Below, in pieces: positions 28,191-40,944 of a stretch of 64,000 bases of DNA. Numbering within the stretch: position 1 is the first letter of the stretch; each line of letters begins with the position of its first letter. The stretch lies in the NCBI RefSeq assembly GCF_913063425.1, contig NZ_CAJXYK010000022.1:24562-88561 (forward strand). The letters are read 5' to 3'. The notes beneath the pieces are model-generated. The model made no database searches. It was not told the origin of the DNA and saw only the letters and a list, made by a program, of their open reading frames with translations. The translations under genes were made by a program, and so were the position numbers. The stretch is from an uncultured Thiohalocapsa sp. (lineage in GTDB: Bacteria > Pseudomonadota > Gammaproteobacteria > Chromatiales > Chromatiaceae).

Positions 28191-28563
28191 TCCTGGCGAG
28201 GCGAAAACCGACGTCGAAGGTCGCAACAAAAGGGTAGCACCAGTAGCGGAAGGCCGAGCGCAGGCCCCTCGGGAAGTCGCCCCAGCCGCCGCCGCGAACC
28301 ACGCGCCGCGCACAGTCGCCGCCGTCTTCGCCGAGCCAGGCGCTGCCGTCGATGGGCGCTCCGTCACAGCTGTCGTGCCAGCAGTCGGCGACCCACTCCC
28401 AGGCGTTACCGGCGACCTCGTGCAGGCCGGTCCGCGGCGAGGCCTGCTTGCGGTAGTTGACATAGTGCCCCGTCAGTTCCTGCAACGCCCAGTCGTCGAG
28501 CGGCTCGCGCAGGGACTTATAGGTCAGCAGGTTATGCCCGGCCAGGTTGTCGAGCCCGTCGGG
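28183..28563 (-). pseudogene. Chimeric remnant: unknown fragment joined to formylglycine-generating-enzyme C-terminus
   Basis: From about 28431 to 28183 the minus frame reads GLHEVAGNAWEWVADCW, RRVVRGGGWGDFP, RSAFRYWCYP and VGFRLART, the unmistakable C-terminal half of FGE/SUMF1-type proteins, which oxidise the sulfatase Cys or act in related roles. The N-terminal half is missing. Immediately upstream in the same frame (about 28563-28435) is HNLLTYKSLREPLDDWALQE then HYVNYRKQASP, which belongs to an unrelated protein that I cannot name. No ribosome binding site precedes the joined frame. It is probably the product of a deletion, so a working FGE must be elsewhere if the sulfatase at 24102 is active. 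Confidence 0.6.
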
Positions 28564-28847
28564 CAGGCGTCCGTGAGCACGCCGTCCCGGCTGCGCGCCA
28601 TCGCTTGTGATCGAAACCGCTGAGCTGCGCATCAGCGCCCCTTTACAGCGGCTCGCGAGACTGCGGGGCTGGGCTGCGGAGGTGCGCCGGCGTTTTCCGG
28701 CGCGCGGGCCTGATCGACGCGCTACCCTAAAGGCATGGGGCTCGCCGCTCCCGCTCGACATCGAACCCGGCGTGCCGGCCGGCCGACGGATCACATCCGC
28801 CGCTGTGCTCGACCGGCAATCGCCTGTCCATCAGCGACCCGCGCGCC

Positions 28848-30452
28848 ATGCTGAAGAAGCTCCCCATCGGCATCCAGACCTTCCGCGAGATCATCGAGGA
28901 GGGCTACGTCTACATCGACAAGACCGGGCATGCGCGGGCGCTGGCGCAGAGCGGCAAGTACTACTTCCTGTCGCGCCCGCGTCGCTTCGGCAAGAGCCTG
29001 TTCCTGGACACGCTGAAGGAGCTGTTCGAGGGCAGCGAGGCGCTGTTTCGCGGGCTGCACGTGCACCCGCACTGGGACTGGTCGCGGCGGCATCCGGTCA
29101 TCCGGCTGGACTTCTCCGGCGGCGTGCTCACCAGCCATGAGGCGCTCGACCTGCGGATCAGCCGCCTGCTCGACGAGAACGCCGAGCGGCTCGGGCTGAC
29201 CTGCGACTGGAGCCGAAACGACATCCCGGGCTGCTTCGGCGACCTGATCCGTGCCGCCAAGGCCGAGACCGGCGAGCGTGTCGTGATCCTGGTGGACGAG
29301 TACGACAAGCCCATCCTCGACAACATCGGGGACCTGCAACGGGCCGCGCAGATGCGCGAGGGGCTGAAGAATCTCTACTCGGCCATGAAGGGGCAGGACG
29401 CCCACATCCGGCTCGTGTTCATGACCGGGGTGACCAAGTTCAGTAAGGTCAGCCTGTTCTCTGGGCTCAACCAGCTCAACGATCTGACCCTGGACGCGCG
29501 CTTTGCCACGGTGTGCGGCTACACGCAGCAGGATCTGGAGACCGCCTTCGCCGAGCATCTCGCGGGCGTGGACTGGGCGCGGCTCAAGCAGTGGTACAAC
29601 GGCTACGGCTTCCTCGGCGAGCCGGTGTACAACCCCTTCGACATCCTGTTGTTCATCGACAAGGGCCGGGAGTACCGCAACTTCTGGTTCGAGACCGGCA
29701 ACCCGAGCTTTCTCATCGAGCTGCTGCCGCGCCGGGCGACCTTCCTGCCGGACCTGGAGGGGATCGAGGCCAGCGAGGAGATCCTGGATTCCTTCGATAT
29801 CGAGCGCATCGACCCGATCACGCTCTTGTTCCAGACCGGCTATCTGACCATCGACAGCACCCGCTGGCGGCGCTCGCGGCTCCTGTATCGGCTCCGGCTG
29901 CCGAACCAGGAGGTGCGGATGGCGCTGGCGGACCGGCTCATCGACGGCTACCTCGGCACCCTGCCCGGCGGGCGCGATGCACTCCAGGACAGCCTCTACG
30001 ACTGCCTGAGCGAGGGCGACGTGGCCGGCCTGGCGGCGGCCATCCAGCGCCTGTTCGCCGGTGTCGCGTGGCGCAACTTCATCCACGCCGACCTGCCCGA
30101 GACGGAAGGCTATTACGCCAGCGTGCTCTATGCCTTCTTTGCCAGCCTCAATGCCGAGGTCATCCCCGAGGACACGGGCAACCACGGCCAGGTGGACCTC
30201 ACCGTGAAGCTGGCGGGCTACATCTACGTCATCGAGATCAAGCTCGCGCGCGGCGCCGGCAGCACCGCGCCGGCGAGCGCCGGCGAACCGGACGCCGGCG
30301 ACACCGACAACCCGGCCCTGGCGCAGATCCGCACGCGCGGCTACAGCGCCAAGTACCGCGCCCTGCCGAGCAAGGCGCTCATCGAGCTGGGGCTGGTGTT
30401 AGACCGGCAGGCGCGCAACCTGGTGCAGGCGGATTGGGTGCGGGTGGCGTAG
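28848..30452 (+). CDS. AAA-ATPase-like / PD-(D/E)XK nuclease protein
   Basis: A 534-residue protein of the paralogous bacterial family with an N-terminal AAA-ATPase-like domain (PF09820 type) and a C-terminal PD-(D/E)XK nuclease-like domain (PF08011 type). It starts with the family opening LPIGIQTFREIIEEGYVYIDKT. Walker A is SRPRRFGKSLFLDTL and Walker B VVILVDEYDKPI. The FMTGVTKFSKVSLFSGLNQL segment is highly conserved. The nuclease motif is GQVDLTV then YVIEIKLA (Asp, Glu-x-Lys). These genes are abundant, strain-specific and often near decayed DNA in purple bacteria and Bacteroidetes; their role is unknown. No clear ribosome binding site at ATG 28848. Confidence 0.85.
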   Translation: MLKKLPIGIQTFREIIEEGYVYIDKTGHARALAQSGKYYFLSRPRRFGKSLFLDTLKELFEGSEALFRGLHVHPHWDWSRRHPVIRLDFSGGVLTSHEALDLRISRLLDENAERLGLTCDWSRNDIPGCFGDLIRAAKAETGERVVILVDEYDKPILDNIGDLQRAAQMREGLKNLYSAMKGQDAHIRLVFMTGVTKFSKVSLFSGLNQLNDLTLDARFATVCGYTQQDLETAFAEHLAGVDWARLKQWYNGYGFLGEPVYNPFDILLFIDKGREYRNFWFETGNPSFLIELLPRRATFLPDLEGIEASEEILDSFDIERIDPITLLFQTGYLTIDSTRWRRSRLLYRLRLPNQEVRMALADRLIDGYLGTLPGGRDALQDSLYDCLSEGDVAGLAAAIQRLFAGVAWRNFIHADLPETEGYYASVLYAFFASLNAEVIPEDTGNHGQVDLTVKLAGYIYVIEIKLARGAGSTAPASAGEPDAGDTDNPALAQIRTRGYSAKYRALPSKALIELGLVLDRQARNLVQADWVRVA

Positions 30453-30471
30453 CGTCCAGCGGTGCTGGACG
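30453..30471 (+). terminator. Hairpin directly after the AAA-ATPase gene
   Basis: A perfect 8-bp stem CGTCCAGC / GCTGGACG with loop GGT begins at the base after the stop codon. There is no T-run, so it may act as an RNA 3' end stabiliser or a weak terminator. Confidence 0.4.
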
Positions 30472-30652
30472 TTCCGAGGTGCTTGCCGCACCGGGGCACA
30501 GCGTGCGCGTGGGCGGCAAGGTGTCGGGCGTGCTTCAGCCCCAGGCTCAGGCCCTGCGGCGTCTGGCCCACCCCATCGCAGGGTCGCCGCGGGGCGCCGG
30601 CTGACATCCCGCCCGGACAGCGCGCCTTTGCTGCACGGGCGGGCCTTGCGCC

Positions 30653-32758
<2,106 letters not shown>

Positions 32759-32923
32759 GGGAATCGGTCCTCTGGATGGGTCCTCAGGATATCCTGACGG
32801 GTGCGGACGGCGCCCTCGCTGCCGGTGTCGGCCGCGGCGCCTGTGGTGCGGTGCGGGACGCGCAATGACCGGCGCCATGCTCGGCGGCCGGCCACCGGCG
32901 CCTCCCTCAACACCGGCGCCGGA

Positions 32924-33193
32924 TCAGCGGCGCAGGCCGAGCTTCTGGATCAGCGCGCGGTAGCGATCGAGGTCCTTCCGCTTGAGGTAATCGAGCAGCT
33001 TGCGCCGGGAGTTGACCATCCGCACCAGCCCGCGCCGGGAGTGATGATCTTTCTTGTGCTCGCTGAAGTGTGTGGTGAGGTCTTTGATGCGCGCGGTGAG
33101 CAGCGCGACCTGCACCTCGGTGCTGCCGGTGTCGTTGCCGTCTTTGCCGTGCTCCTCGACGATACGGCGCTTGTCTTCTGCGGTGATTGTCAT
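32924..33193 (-). CDS. rpsO: 30S ribosomal protein S15
   Basis: An 89-residue primary 16S rRNA-binding protein of the small-subunit platform. The sequence has the S15 landmarks [33 protein letters not shown] and [11 protein letters not shown], and ends [17 protein letters not shown] lies 7 bases before ATG 33193. It lies between truB and pnp, as in nearly all gammaproteobacteria. Confidence 0.97.
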   Translation of the reverse strand: MTITAEDKRRIVEEHGKDGNDTGSTEVQVALLTARIKDLTTHFSEHKKDHHSRRGLVRMVNSRRKLLDYLKRKDLDRYRALIQKLGLRR

Positions 33194-33349
33194 TGCTGTG
33201 CTCCTGTTGGGCTTTGCTTGAGGGGGCGCCGGTGGGCGGTGCCCCAGGGCAGCGGTGCGCTCCGGCAATGACTCCAGGGCGCAGCGCGATTGAGTCGGGC
33301 CGCTGGGCCTGCGGCACAGGTGGCCCGGCGGCTTGGCGAAAGCCTGACT

Positions 33350-33378
33350 ATGGTACCGGCGTTTCCGGTGCAGTTGAA
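33350..33378 (-). promoter_or_regulatory. Possible rpsO promoter
   Basis: On the minus strand TTCAAC (33378-33373), 17 bases, then TACCAT (33355-33350) precede rpsO by about 156 bases, in the 246-base truB-rpsO spacer where E. coli also has an rpsO promoter. The match to consensus is weak. Confidence 0.3.
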
Positions 33379-33439
33379 CCGATTGTGACAGTTCCGCTGC
33401 GGTGAAACGGCTTGCCGGTCCGTGCCACCCCGCGCTCGG

Positions 33440-34354
33440 TCAGATGAGGCGCTTCGGCTGCACGCGGCCGTCGTCCAGGATGACCCCGATGCCGAGGAAC
33501 GCATCCCCGCCGGCGTAGAGCCGCACCAGTCCCTCCGTGGGCGCCTGCGGCACCAGCACCGGCTGCCCCTGGCGCAGATAGAAAGCCGCATCGGCGGACA
33601 GGCGCACCGCCGGGCAATGGCCGAGCACGCTGTCGAGGGGCAACAGCATGGCATCCAGGGCCTCGAAGCCCTGCTCGGCGGCGGCCTCCACGTCCGCCAT
33701 GCTGACGAAACGGGTCTCGCCTTCCACATAGGGGCCGACGCCCGTGCGCCGCAGCGCCGAGACGTGCGCGCCGCAGCCGAGGGCGGCACCGATCTCCTCC
33801 GCCAGCGTGCGCACATAGGTCCCCTTGGAGCAGTGCACGTCGAGCTCCAGCGTCGGCGGCGTAAAGCCGAGCAGGTCGAGCGCGAAGATCTGCACCTCCC
33901 GCGGTGTGCGCTCCACCTCCTTGCCCTCGCGGGCCAGCTTGTAGAGCCGCTCGCCCTGGTGCTTCACGGCGGAGTACATGGGCGGCAGCTGCTCGATGCG
34001 GCCCATGAAGCGTGGCAGCACGGCCTCCACAGCGCCCGCGTCCACGCCGTCGATGGGACGCGTCTCCAGCACCTGGCCGTCGGCATCGGCGCTGTCGGTG
34101 GTGACACCCAGGGTCACGGTCACCCGGTAGCGCTTGTCCGCATCCAGCAGAAAGGACGAGAACTTGGTGGTCTGCCCCAGGCACAGCGGCAAAAGCCCGG
34201 TGGCGAGCGGGTCCAGGCTGCCCGTGTGGCCTGCCTTGGCGGCCTTGTACAGGCGTTTGACCTGCTGCAGGGCCTGGTTGGAGGAGATCCCGGCCGGCTT
34301 GTCCAGCAGCAGGATGCCGTCCACCGGCCGGCCTTTGTTGCGTCGTCTCGCCAT
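33440..34354 (-). CDS. truB: tRNA pseudouridine-55 synthase
   Basis: A 304-residue enzyme that makes pseudouridine 55 in the T-loop of tRNAs. Motifs: [22 protein letters not shown], then [19 protein letters not shown] containing the catalytic Asp, and [20 protein letters not shown]. The [21 protein letters not shown] segment and a C-terminal PUA-like region ([17 protein letters not shown]) complete the fold. ATG 34354 is preferred over an in-frame GTG six codons upstream (34372), though neither has a strong ribosome binding site. It follows rbfA in the usual order. Confidence 0.94.
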   Translation of the reverse strand: MARRRNKGRPVDGILLLDKPAGISSNQALQQVKRLYKAAKAGHTGSLDPLATGLLPLCLGQTTKFSSFLLDADKRYRVTVTLGVTTDSADADGQVLETRPIDGVDAGAVEAVLPRFMGRIEQLPPMYSAVKHQGERLYKLAREGKEVERTPREVQIFALDLLGFTPPTLELDVHCSKGTYVRTLAEEIGAALGCGAHVSALRRTGVGPYVEGETRFVSMADVEAAAEQGFEALDAMLLPLDSVLGHCPAVRLSADAAFYLRQGQPVLVPQAPTEGLVRLYAGGDAFLGIGVILDDGRVQPKRLI

Positions 34355-34459
34355 GCTGGGCGTCTGCTTCACCCGCGTGCGCGGGTCGGCACTCCGTTGG
34401 ACTGTTGGGTGTACTTGCGTGGAGCCTTGGGACGCGTCTGCGCGCGCCGGGCGCGGCGC

Positions 34460-34834
34460 TCAGGAGCGCTCGTCGTCGCGCTCGGGCGGCGGCGCCACGC
34501 TGTCGATCAGCGCCGCCAAGCGCTCGCCGTCACGCACCGAGGTGTCGTGAACGAAGTGCAGCTGCGGCACCGTGCGCAGGCGCACCCGCTTAGTCAGCGC
34601 CCGGCGCAGAAAGCCGGCCAGAGCGCCGTTCAGCACCTGCGCCTGCTCATCGCCGCAGTCATCCAGCGGGAAGCAGGTGAAATACACCTTGGCGTGGGAC
34701 AGATCCCGGCTCACGCGCACCTCCTGCAGGGTCACCGGGCCGATGCGCGGGTCCTTCACCTCGGCGCGGAGCAGCGTCGCCAGCTCCCGCAGGAGCTCGG
34801 CGCCGACGCGCTCGGCGCGGCTGCCGTCGCTCAT
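34460..34834 (-). CDS. rbfA: Ribosome-binding factor A
   Basis: A 124-residue KH-fold protein that matures the 5' end of 16S rRNA and helps in cold adaptation. It has the features RAERVGAELLRELATLLR, VKDPRIGPVTLQEVRVSRDLSHAKVYFT and LNGALAGFLRRALTKRVRLRTVPQLHFVHD. ATG 34834 has GAGG about 11 bases upstream. It is separated from infB by 31 bases. Confidence 0.95.
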   Translation of the reverse strand: MSDGSRAERVGAELLRELATLLRAEVKDPRIGPVTLQEVRVSRDLSHAKVYFTCFPLDDCGDEQAQVLNGALAGFLRRALTKRVRLRTVPQLHFVHDTSVRDGERLAALIDSVAPPPERDDERS

Positions 34835-34865
34835 GGCCCGGGTACCTCGTGCATCGGTGCGCCCG

Positions 34866-37649
34866 TCACAGCTCCCGCTTCCGCTCGGTGCGCTCGAACA
34901 CCTCGATCTGGTCGCCGGGCTGCACATCGTTGTAGTTCTTCACACCGATGCCGCACTCGGTGCCGGCCTTGACCTCGGCGACATCGTCCTTGTACCGGCG
35001 CAGGGACTCCAGCGCGCCCTCGTAGATGACCACATTGTCGCGCAGCACGCGGATCGGGTTGTTCCGCTTGATGACGCCGTCCACCACCATGCAGCCGGCG
35101 ATGGCGCCGAACTTGGAGGAGCGGAACACGTCGCGCACCTCGGCCAGACCGATGATCTCCTCGGTGACGATGGGGCTCAGCATGCCGGAGATGGCCTGCT
35201 TCACGTCGTCGATGAGCTCGTAGATGATCGAGTAGTAGCGCAGGTCCAGCCCGTGGGACTCCACCACCCGGCGGGCAGCGGCATCGGCGCGGACGTTGAA
35301 GCCGAGCAGGATGGCGTTGGAGGTCACCGCCAGGTTGGCGTCGGACTCGGTGATACCGCCGACGCCCGCGGCCACCACGGCGACCTTCACCTCGTCGTTG
35401 GTCAGCTTCACCAGCGCCTCGCGCAGCGCCTCGACACTGCCCTGCACGTCCGCCTTCAGGATGATGTTGACGGACTTGGTCTGGCCCTCCTTGAGCTGCG
35501 AGAAGAGCTGGTCGAGGTTGGCCGCGCCCTGCTGGTCGATGCGCGACTGGCGGTCGCGCTCGGCGCGCAGCTCGGCCACCTCGCGGGCCTTGCGCTCATC
35601 GGCGACGGCGATGACGTCGTCGCCCGCGTTGGGCGCCGCCGACAGGCCCAGCACCTGTACCGGAATGGAGGGACCGGCTTCCTGCACGGCTTGGCCGTTC
35701 TCGTCGAACATGGCGCGCACGCGGCCGTACTCCGAGCCGCTGACGATGGTGTCGCCCTGACGCAGCGTGCCTGACTGCACCAGCACCGTCGCCACCGGGC
35801 CGCGGCCTTTCTCGACGCTCGACTCGACGATGGTGCCGTGGGCGGGGCTGTCCTTGGGTGCCGTCAGCTCCAGCACCTCGGCCTGCAGCAGCACGGCATC
35901 GAGCAGGTCGTCGACGCCGTCGCCGGTCTTGGCGGAGACCTTCACCAGCATGGTGTCGCCGCCCCATTCCTCGGCGACCACCTCGTGCTGGGTGAGCTCC
36001 TGCATCACCCGGTCCGGGTTGGCCTCCGGCTTGTCCATTTTGTTGACGGCGACCACCAGCGGCACCCCGGACGCCTTGGCGTGCTGGATGGCCTCGATGG
36101 TCTGCGGCATGACGCCGTCGTCGGCGGCCACCACCAGGATGACGATGTCGGTGACCTTGGCGCCACGGGCGCGCATGGCCGAGAAGGCGGCGTGGCCCGG
36201 GGTGTCCAGGAAGGAGATGATCCCCTTGTCCGTCTCGACGTGATAGGCGCCGATGTGCTGGGTGATCCCCCCCGCCTCGCCGGCGGTGACCCGCGTGCGG
36301 CGGATGTAGTCCAGCAGCGAGGTCTTGCCGTGGTCCACATGACCCATGATGGTCACCACCGGCGGCCGCGGCAGGCTCTCGGCCTGCTCGGTCTCTTCGC
36401 CCAGCAGCTCCATGACACTGTCCTCGGCGCTTTTCTCCTTCGCCTCCACGGCGGTGTGACCCATCTCCTCCACCAGCAGCATGGCCGTGTCACGGTCCAG
36501 CATCTGGTTGATGGTAACCATCATGCCCTGCTTGAAGAGCACCTTCACCAGGTCGGCGGCCTTCACCGACATGCGCTGGGCGAGGTCGGCAACGGTGATG
36601 GATTCCGGCACCTCCACCTCGCGCACCACCGGCGCCGTCGGCTTCTGAAACTGGTGCTTGTCGGCGAGCTGCGGGCGACCCGGCTTCTTGCGCCGGCGCA
36701 CGGACGGGCGTGAGATGACGCCGAGCGCCGCGGCGTCGTCGTCGTCCACGACGCCACCGCCGGCACGCCTGGACTTGCCGGCGTCCTTCTTGCCCGCCTT
36801 CTTGCCGGGCTTCTCCTGCTCGCGCTCGGGACGCTCGGTGCGCTCACCGCGCTCTTCATGCTTCTTGGCGTGCTTGCGGTGGCGCTCGTGCGCATCCGCA
36901 TCCGTGGGCACCTCCACCTCGGCAGGCTCGCCCTCGGACGCCGCGGGTGCGGCTTCGACCGCTTCGACCGCTTCCTCCGCCTCGGCCGCCGCGCGCTGCT
37001 GCGCTTCGCGCTGGGCGCGCTCTTCTGCTTCCTGCCGCTTGCGCTCCTCTTCTTCCCGGCGGCGGGCTTCTTCCTCGGCGCGCAGCCGCTCCTGCTCCTC
37101 CTGCTCGGCCAGGCGGCGCGCATCTTCTTCCGCACGTCGCGCCTCGAGCTCCGCCCGACGGCGCTGCTCATCGGTGGCGCCGCGCTGCGGCGGGCGCTGC
37201 GGCGCCGGCGGTGCGGGCTCCGGGGCCTTGCGTGCCGGGGCCTCGGCCGTCGGCGCCGGTGCAGGCCGCGGCTCCACCGCAGCCTTGCCCTCGTCGCGGC
37301 GCAGCTGGGTGCGCTTGCGGCGCACTTCCACGGAGACGGTTTTCTGCCCGCGCTGGCTGCCGCCGCCACGGGTGCTGAGCGTCGGCCGCGACGGGCGCGA
37401 GGGTGCCGGCCCGCGCCGCGGCTCCGCAGGCTCACGGCGCGGCGGCGCCGCCCGCTTGGCGGGCTCGTCGCCCTCCTTCTTGCCGTGGCTGCGGCGCAGG
37501 TAGTTCAGAAGCTGGAGCTTCTCCTGCTCTGTGATCGTGGCCTCGGCGGCGTCGGCCGCGATCCCGGCCTCGTTCAGCTGGGCGAGCAACCGCTCCACCG
37601 GAATGTTGACCGTGGTGGCAAGTTGTTTGACCGTGACATCGCTGCTCAT
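34866..37649 (-). CDS. infB: Translation initiation factor IF-2
   Basis: A 927-residue GTPase that brings initiator tRNA to the 30S subunit. N-terminal IF2N domain ([19 protein letters not shown]), a long charged linker (about 45-330) with many Glu/Arg/Lys repeats such as [10 protein letters not shown], a second IF2N block ([20 protein letters not shown]), then the G domain: [14 protein letters not shown] (G1), DTPGHAAF (G3) and NKMDK (G4), followed by domains II-IV. ATG 37649 has GGAGG 5 bases upstream. It is 15 bases after nusA. Confidence 0.97.
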   Translation of the reverse strand: MSSDVTVKQLATTVNIPVERLLAQLNEAGIAADAAEATITEQEKLQLLNYLRRSHGKKEGDEPAKRAAPPRREPAEPRRGPAPSRPSRPTLSTRGGGSQRGQKTVSVEVRRKRTQLRRDEGKAAVEPRPAPAPTAEAPARKAPEPAPPAPQRPPQRGATDEQRRRAELEARRAEEDARRLAEQEEQERLRAEEEARRREEEERKRQEAEERAQREAQQRAAAEAEEAVEAVEAAPAASEGEPAEVEVPTDADAHERHRKHAKKHEERGERTERPEREQEKPGKKAGKKDAGKSRRAGGGVVDDDDAAALGVISRPSVRRRKKPGRPQLADKHQFQKPTAPVVREVEVPESITVADLAQRMSVKAADLVKVLFKQGMMVTINQMLDRDTAMLLVEEMGHTAVEAKEKSAEDSVMELLGEETEQAESLPRPPVVTIMGHVDHGKTSLLDYIRRTRVTAGEAGGITQHIGAYHVETDKGIISFLDTPGHAAFSAMRARGAKVTDIVILVVAADDGVMPQTIEAIQHAKASGVPLVVAVNKMDKPEANPDRVMQELTQHEVVAEEWGGDTMLVKVSAKTGDGVDDLLDAVLLQAEVLELTAPKDSPAHGTIVESSVEKGRGPVATVLVQSGTLRQGDTIVSGSEYGRVRAMFDENGQAVQEAGPSIPVQVLGLSAAPNAGDDVIAVADERKAREVAELRAERDRQSRIDQQGAANLDQLFSQLKEGQTKSVNIILKADVQGSVEALREALVKLTNDEVKVAVVAAGVGGITESDANLAVTSNAILLGFNVRADAAARRVVESHGLDLRYYSIIYELIDDVKQAISGMLSPIVTEEIIGLAEVRDVFRSSKFGAIAGCMVVDGVIKRNNPIRVLRDNVVIYEGALESLRRYKDDVAEVKAGTECGIGVKNYNDVQPGDQIEVFERTERKREL

Positions 37650-37664
37650 AGACACCTCCGCAAC

Positions 37665-39167
37665 CTAGGCCTGTTCCGACTCGGCGAACCAGGGCTCGCG
37701 CGCGGTCATGATGAGTTGGGCGGCCCGCTCTTCGTCCATGCCTTCGATCTCCATCAGCTCATCCACGGACTGCTCGGCGAGCTCCTCCATCGACGCAATG
37801 CCGCGCCGGGCCAGCGCATAGGCCAGCTCGTCGTCCATGCCTGCCATGCTGAGCAGGTCGGTGGCCGGTTGGCCCTCGTCGCTCTCGGTGCCGGTGACGG
37901 CACGAGTCAGCAGCACGTCCTTCGCGCGCTGGCGCAGGAGGTCGATGATCTCGTCATCGAACTCGGCGATGCCCGCAAGCTCGGCGGCCGGGACATAGGC
38001 CACCTCTTCGATGCTGGTGAAGCCTTCCTCCACCAGCAGGAAGGCGACATTCTCGTCCACCTGCAGCTGATCCATGAACAGGGAGGCGATGCGCCGGGCC
38101 TCCTCCTCGCCCTTGGCGGCGGCGTCCTCCTCGCTCATGACGTTCAGCTCCCAGCCCGTGAGCTGGCTCGCCAGGCGCACGTTCTGGCCGCCGCGGCCGA
38201 TGGCCTGGGACAGATTGTCCTCCTTCACGGCGACATCCATGCTGCGGGCGTCCTCGTCGATGACGATGGACATGACGTCCGCCGGGGACATGGCATTGAT
38301 GACGAACTGTGCCGGGTTCTCGTCCCACTGGATGATGTCGACCCGCTCGCCGTTCAGCTCGTTGGACACGGCCTGCACACGCGAGCCGCGCATGCCGACA
38401 CAGGCGCCCACCGGGTCGATGCGCGGGTCCTTGGTGCGCACGGCGATCTTCGCCCGCAGGCCCGGGTCGCGGGCGGCGGCGAGAATCTCGATGGTGCCCT
38501 CGCCCACCTCCGGCACCTCCAGCTTGAACAGCTCGATGAGGAGCTGCGGGGCGGTACGGCTCACGAACAGCTGCGGACCCTTGAGCTCGGAGCGCACCTC
38601 GTACAGCAGCCCGCGCAGGCGGTCGTTGGGGCGCACGTTCTCGCGCGGGATCATCTGATCGCGCGGCACCAGGGCCTCGGCGTTACCGCCGAGGTCAAGC
38701 ACGATGGTACCCCGCTCGGCCTTCTTGACGATGCCCGTCACCAGCTCGCCCTGGCGGTGCTGGAACATCTCCACCACCTTGGCCCGCTCGGCCTCGCGCA
38801 CCTTCTGCACGATGACCTGCTTGGCGGTCTGCGCGGCGATACGGCCGAACAGCACCGACTCCATGGGCTCTTCGACGAAGTCGCCGAGCCCGAGCTCGGG
38901 GTCCAGCGCCTGCGCGGCGGACAGCGTGATCTGGCGCTCCGGCGCCTCCAGCGGCTCGCCGTCGTTGTCCTCGACAACTTCCCAGCGCCGGAAGGTCTCG
39001 TAGTCGCCGGTCTCCCGGTCGATGGCGACGCGCGCCTCGATGTCGCCGCCGTGCTTCTTGCGGGTGGCCGAGGCGAGCGCGGCCTCCATGGCCTCGAAGA
39101 TGATCTCCTCGGGGACATCCTTCTCGTTGGAGACCGCCTCCACCACCAGCAAAATGTCTTTACTCAT
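37665..39167 (-). CDS. nusA: Transcription termination/antitermination factor NusA
   Basis: A 500-residue RNA polymerase elongation factor. N-terminal polymerase-binding domain ([28 protein letters not shown]), S1 domain ([21 protein letters not shown]), two KH domains ([15 protein letters not shown] and [15 protein letters not shown]) and two acidic C-terminal repeats with helix-hairpin-helix character (about 365-490), the form found in gammaproteobacteria. The length matches E. coli NusA. Third-position G/C bias is uniform. It lies between rimP and infB with 15-base gaps either side. Confidence 0.97.
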   Translation of the reverse strand: MSKDILLVVEAVSNEKDVPEEIIFEAMEAALASATRKKHGGDIEARVAIDRETGDYETFRRWEVVEDNDGEPLEAPERQITLSAAQALDPELGLGDFVEEPMESVLFGRIAAQTAKQVIVQKVREAERAKVVEMFQHRQGELVTGIVKKAERGTIVLDLGGNAEALVPRDQMIPRENVRPNDRLRGLLYEVRSELKGPQLFVSRTAPQLLIELFKLEVPEVGEGTIEILAAARDPGLRAKIAVRTKDPRIDPVGACVGMRGSRVQAVSNELNGERVDIIQWDENPAQFVINAMSPADVMSIVIDEDARSMDVAVKEDNLSQAIGRGGQNVRLASQLTGWELNVMSEEDAAAKGEEEARRIASLFMDQLQVDENVAFLLVEEGFTSIEEVAYVPAAELAGIAEFDDEIIDLLRQRAKDVLLTRAVTGTESDEGQPATDLLSMAGMDDELAYALARRGIASMEELAEQSVDELMEIEGMDEERAAQLIMTAREPWFAESEQA

Positions 39168-39182
39168 AGTGTCAACCAGTAA

Positions 39183-39641
39183 TCAGAATTCGGGCACCAG
39201 CCGCGCCGTGTCGATCCGCGCGAACGGCAGGGCCAGGCGCTCGCCGTCGGCGTCCAGCAGCACCGCGTCACCCTCGACGCCGGCGATGCGGCCGTCGAAG
39301 CGACGCCGGCCGTCGAGCTTCTCCGCCAGGCGGATACGCACCCGGGCTCCGATGAAGCGGCGGAAGTGCTCCAGCTGGAACAGCGGCCGGTCCAGACCGG
39401 GCGACGACACCTCCAGGTCGTACTGGCCCGCAATGGGGTCGGCGACGTCCAGTGCACCGCTCAGCTGGTGGCTCACCGCCTCGCAGTCATCGAGGCCGAT
39501 GCCGTCGGCGTGATCGATGTAGACCCGCAGAACGGCGGCGCCGGTGCTGCCGGTGTCGTGCTCGACCCCGACGCACTCATAGCCCATGGGCTCCACCACG
39601 GCGCGGACCAGATCAGTGAGCTTCGACTCGGCTCCTTTCAT
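39183..39641 (-). CDS. rimP: Ribosome maturation factor RimP
   Basis: A 152-residue factor needed for 30S subunit maturation. It has the motif PMGYECVGVEHDTGSTGAAVLRVYIDHADGI near the N-terminus and the invariant DPIAGQYDLEVSSPGLDRPLFQLEHFRRF segment, with an Sm-like C-terminal domain. ATG 39641 is chosen by homology; the upstream frame adds a non-conserved Arg-rich extension. It heads the rimP-nusA-infB-rbfA-truB-rpsO-pnp run. The initiator tRNA gene that precedes rimP in E. coli is not found here. Confidence 0.94.
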   Translation of the reverse strand: MKGAESKLTDLVRAVVEPMGYECVGVEHDTGSTGAAVLRVYIDHADGIGLDDCEAVSHQLSGALDVADPIAGQYDLEVSSPGLDRPLFQLEHFRRFIGARVRIRLAEKLDGRRRFDGRIAGVEGDAVLLDADGERLALPFARIDTARLVPEF

Positions 39642-40280
39642 GTTGCGCCTGCGGCGGCGGATGACTCTCAGGACTGTGATTCGACAATGACGCCTCGGCC
39701 CGACCGGTGCACCGGATGCCTGCGGCACGACTTTCGCCCCTAACACTTAAGGGCGACCACACAAATACGCGCGCGCCGGACAGATACGGGGCAGACAGAT
39801 TCGGGGCACCCCGGCACGGGAGCTTGCGGTGGGCGACGCCGTCCCCGGATCTGCCGCGTCGGCTACCGGCCGACGCATTTCGGACCGCCAGAAACAAAAA
39901 ATGGGCCAGCGGCCCAGTCAGCTTCGCCCGGCCCGCCCTGCGGGTGGCGAGACAATCGTCGGCAATGCCGTCGCAGCCTCAAGCGCTCGGGCCGGAAGGC
40001 CGCACCCGTATCGCCCTTAGGGGCCGCCGCCAGAGCCCACCACCGCGGATAGAGCGCCGACGGACACTGCGAGCACCGATGCCCAAGCCGCGGAATGCTA
40101 CCCCGCCTGGGGATCTATCGCAAGTCGGGCAAGCGGGCGGCGCCATTTCGTTGAGCTTCCGGGGCGCCGCTGACAGCGGCTCACAAGCCCGGCGGGCCGC
40201 ATGCCCGCCGCTCCATAAGGCCGCATGATGCGGGCGCGCCGGCTGGACAGCCTCCGGTGTTTGCCGTCTAATCCTGCGCC
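39642..40280. other. Divergent spacer between rimP and the SprT-like gene
   Basis: This 639-base region must hold promoters for both directions. I looked for a tRNA-fMet or tRNA-Leu like those upstream of rimP in enterics and found none. ORFs here are Arg/Pro/Ala-rich shadows without ribosome binding sites. A short imperfect hairpin CGCCC..GGGCG at about 39738-39760 lies about 100 bases before rimP; its role is unclear. Confidence 0.35.
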
Positions 40281-40856
40281 ATGGCCAATTCCCGCGCACC
40301 GAGCCCAGTGACCTGCCACCAGGATTCCGGTGCTGCGGCGCAGGCACACGCCCGTGCCACGGAGCGCACCATGGCGCTCGTCAACACCGGCAGCCGTCTC
40401 ATCGGCCGCCCGGCGCCGGCGCCGCGTATCAGCTTCGATCTGCGCGGGCACTCCGCCGGGCAATGCCGCGTGGACGCTGAAGGCGGCGCGACCATCCGAT
40501 ACAACGCCGCGCTGCTCGCCCGGCACGAGCCGGACTTCCTGGCCCAGACGGTGCCCCACGAGGTGGCGCATTACCTCGCCTACCTGCGCTTCGGGCGGCG
40601 TATCCGACCGCACGGGCCGGAGTGGCAGCAGATCATGCATGCACTGGGCGCAGACCCGCAGCGCTGCCACGACTTCGACATCAGCGGGCTCACGGCGCGG
40701 CGTCTGCGGCGCCATCCGTATCATTGCCGCTGCGGTGAGCACGCGCTCACCAGCATCCGCCACCACCGCATTCTGCGCGGCGCGCGCTATGTGTGCCGAA
40801 CCTGCGGCGAGGCATTGCGCCCGGGCGGGCCGCCCGCCGGCGACACGGAAAGCTGA
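40281..40856 (+). CDS. SprT-like zinc metalloprotease-family protein
   Basis: A 191-residue protein with a SprT-type domain. The metalloprotease helix is VPHEVAHYLAYLRFGRRIRPHGPEWQQ (HExxH plus the downstream His), followed by a zinc-ribbon: HYHCRCGEH-like (YHCRCG) and YVCRTCGE, four Cys. E. coli SprT has 165 residues and the same layout; an N-terminal 40-residue extension is present here. Human and viral SprT domains act on DNA-protein crosslinks; in bacteria the role is not settled. Followed after 88 bases by a TerB-like gene. Confidence 0.85.
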   Translation: MANSRAPSPVTCHQDSGAAAQAHARATERTMALVNTGSRLIGRPAPAPRISFDLRGHSAGQCRVDAEGGATIRYNAALLARHEPDFLAQTVPHEVAHYLAYLRFGRRIRPHGPEWQQIMHALGADPQRCHDFDISGLTARRLRRHPYHCRCGEHALTSIRHHRILRGARYVCRTCGEALRPGGPPAGDTES

Positions 40857-40944
40857 CGGCCCCGTCCCCATATCAGTGCATTCCGGGGCAGGCGGCCGCA
40901 GCAGGCGCCGCGCCCACAATCGCGCATCCAGGTCACGAGAGATC

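Noticed and set aside
39642..40280. tRNA gene upstream of rimP
   Set aside because: No T-loop or acceptor pairing of a tRNA was found despite the conserved location in enterics.
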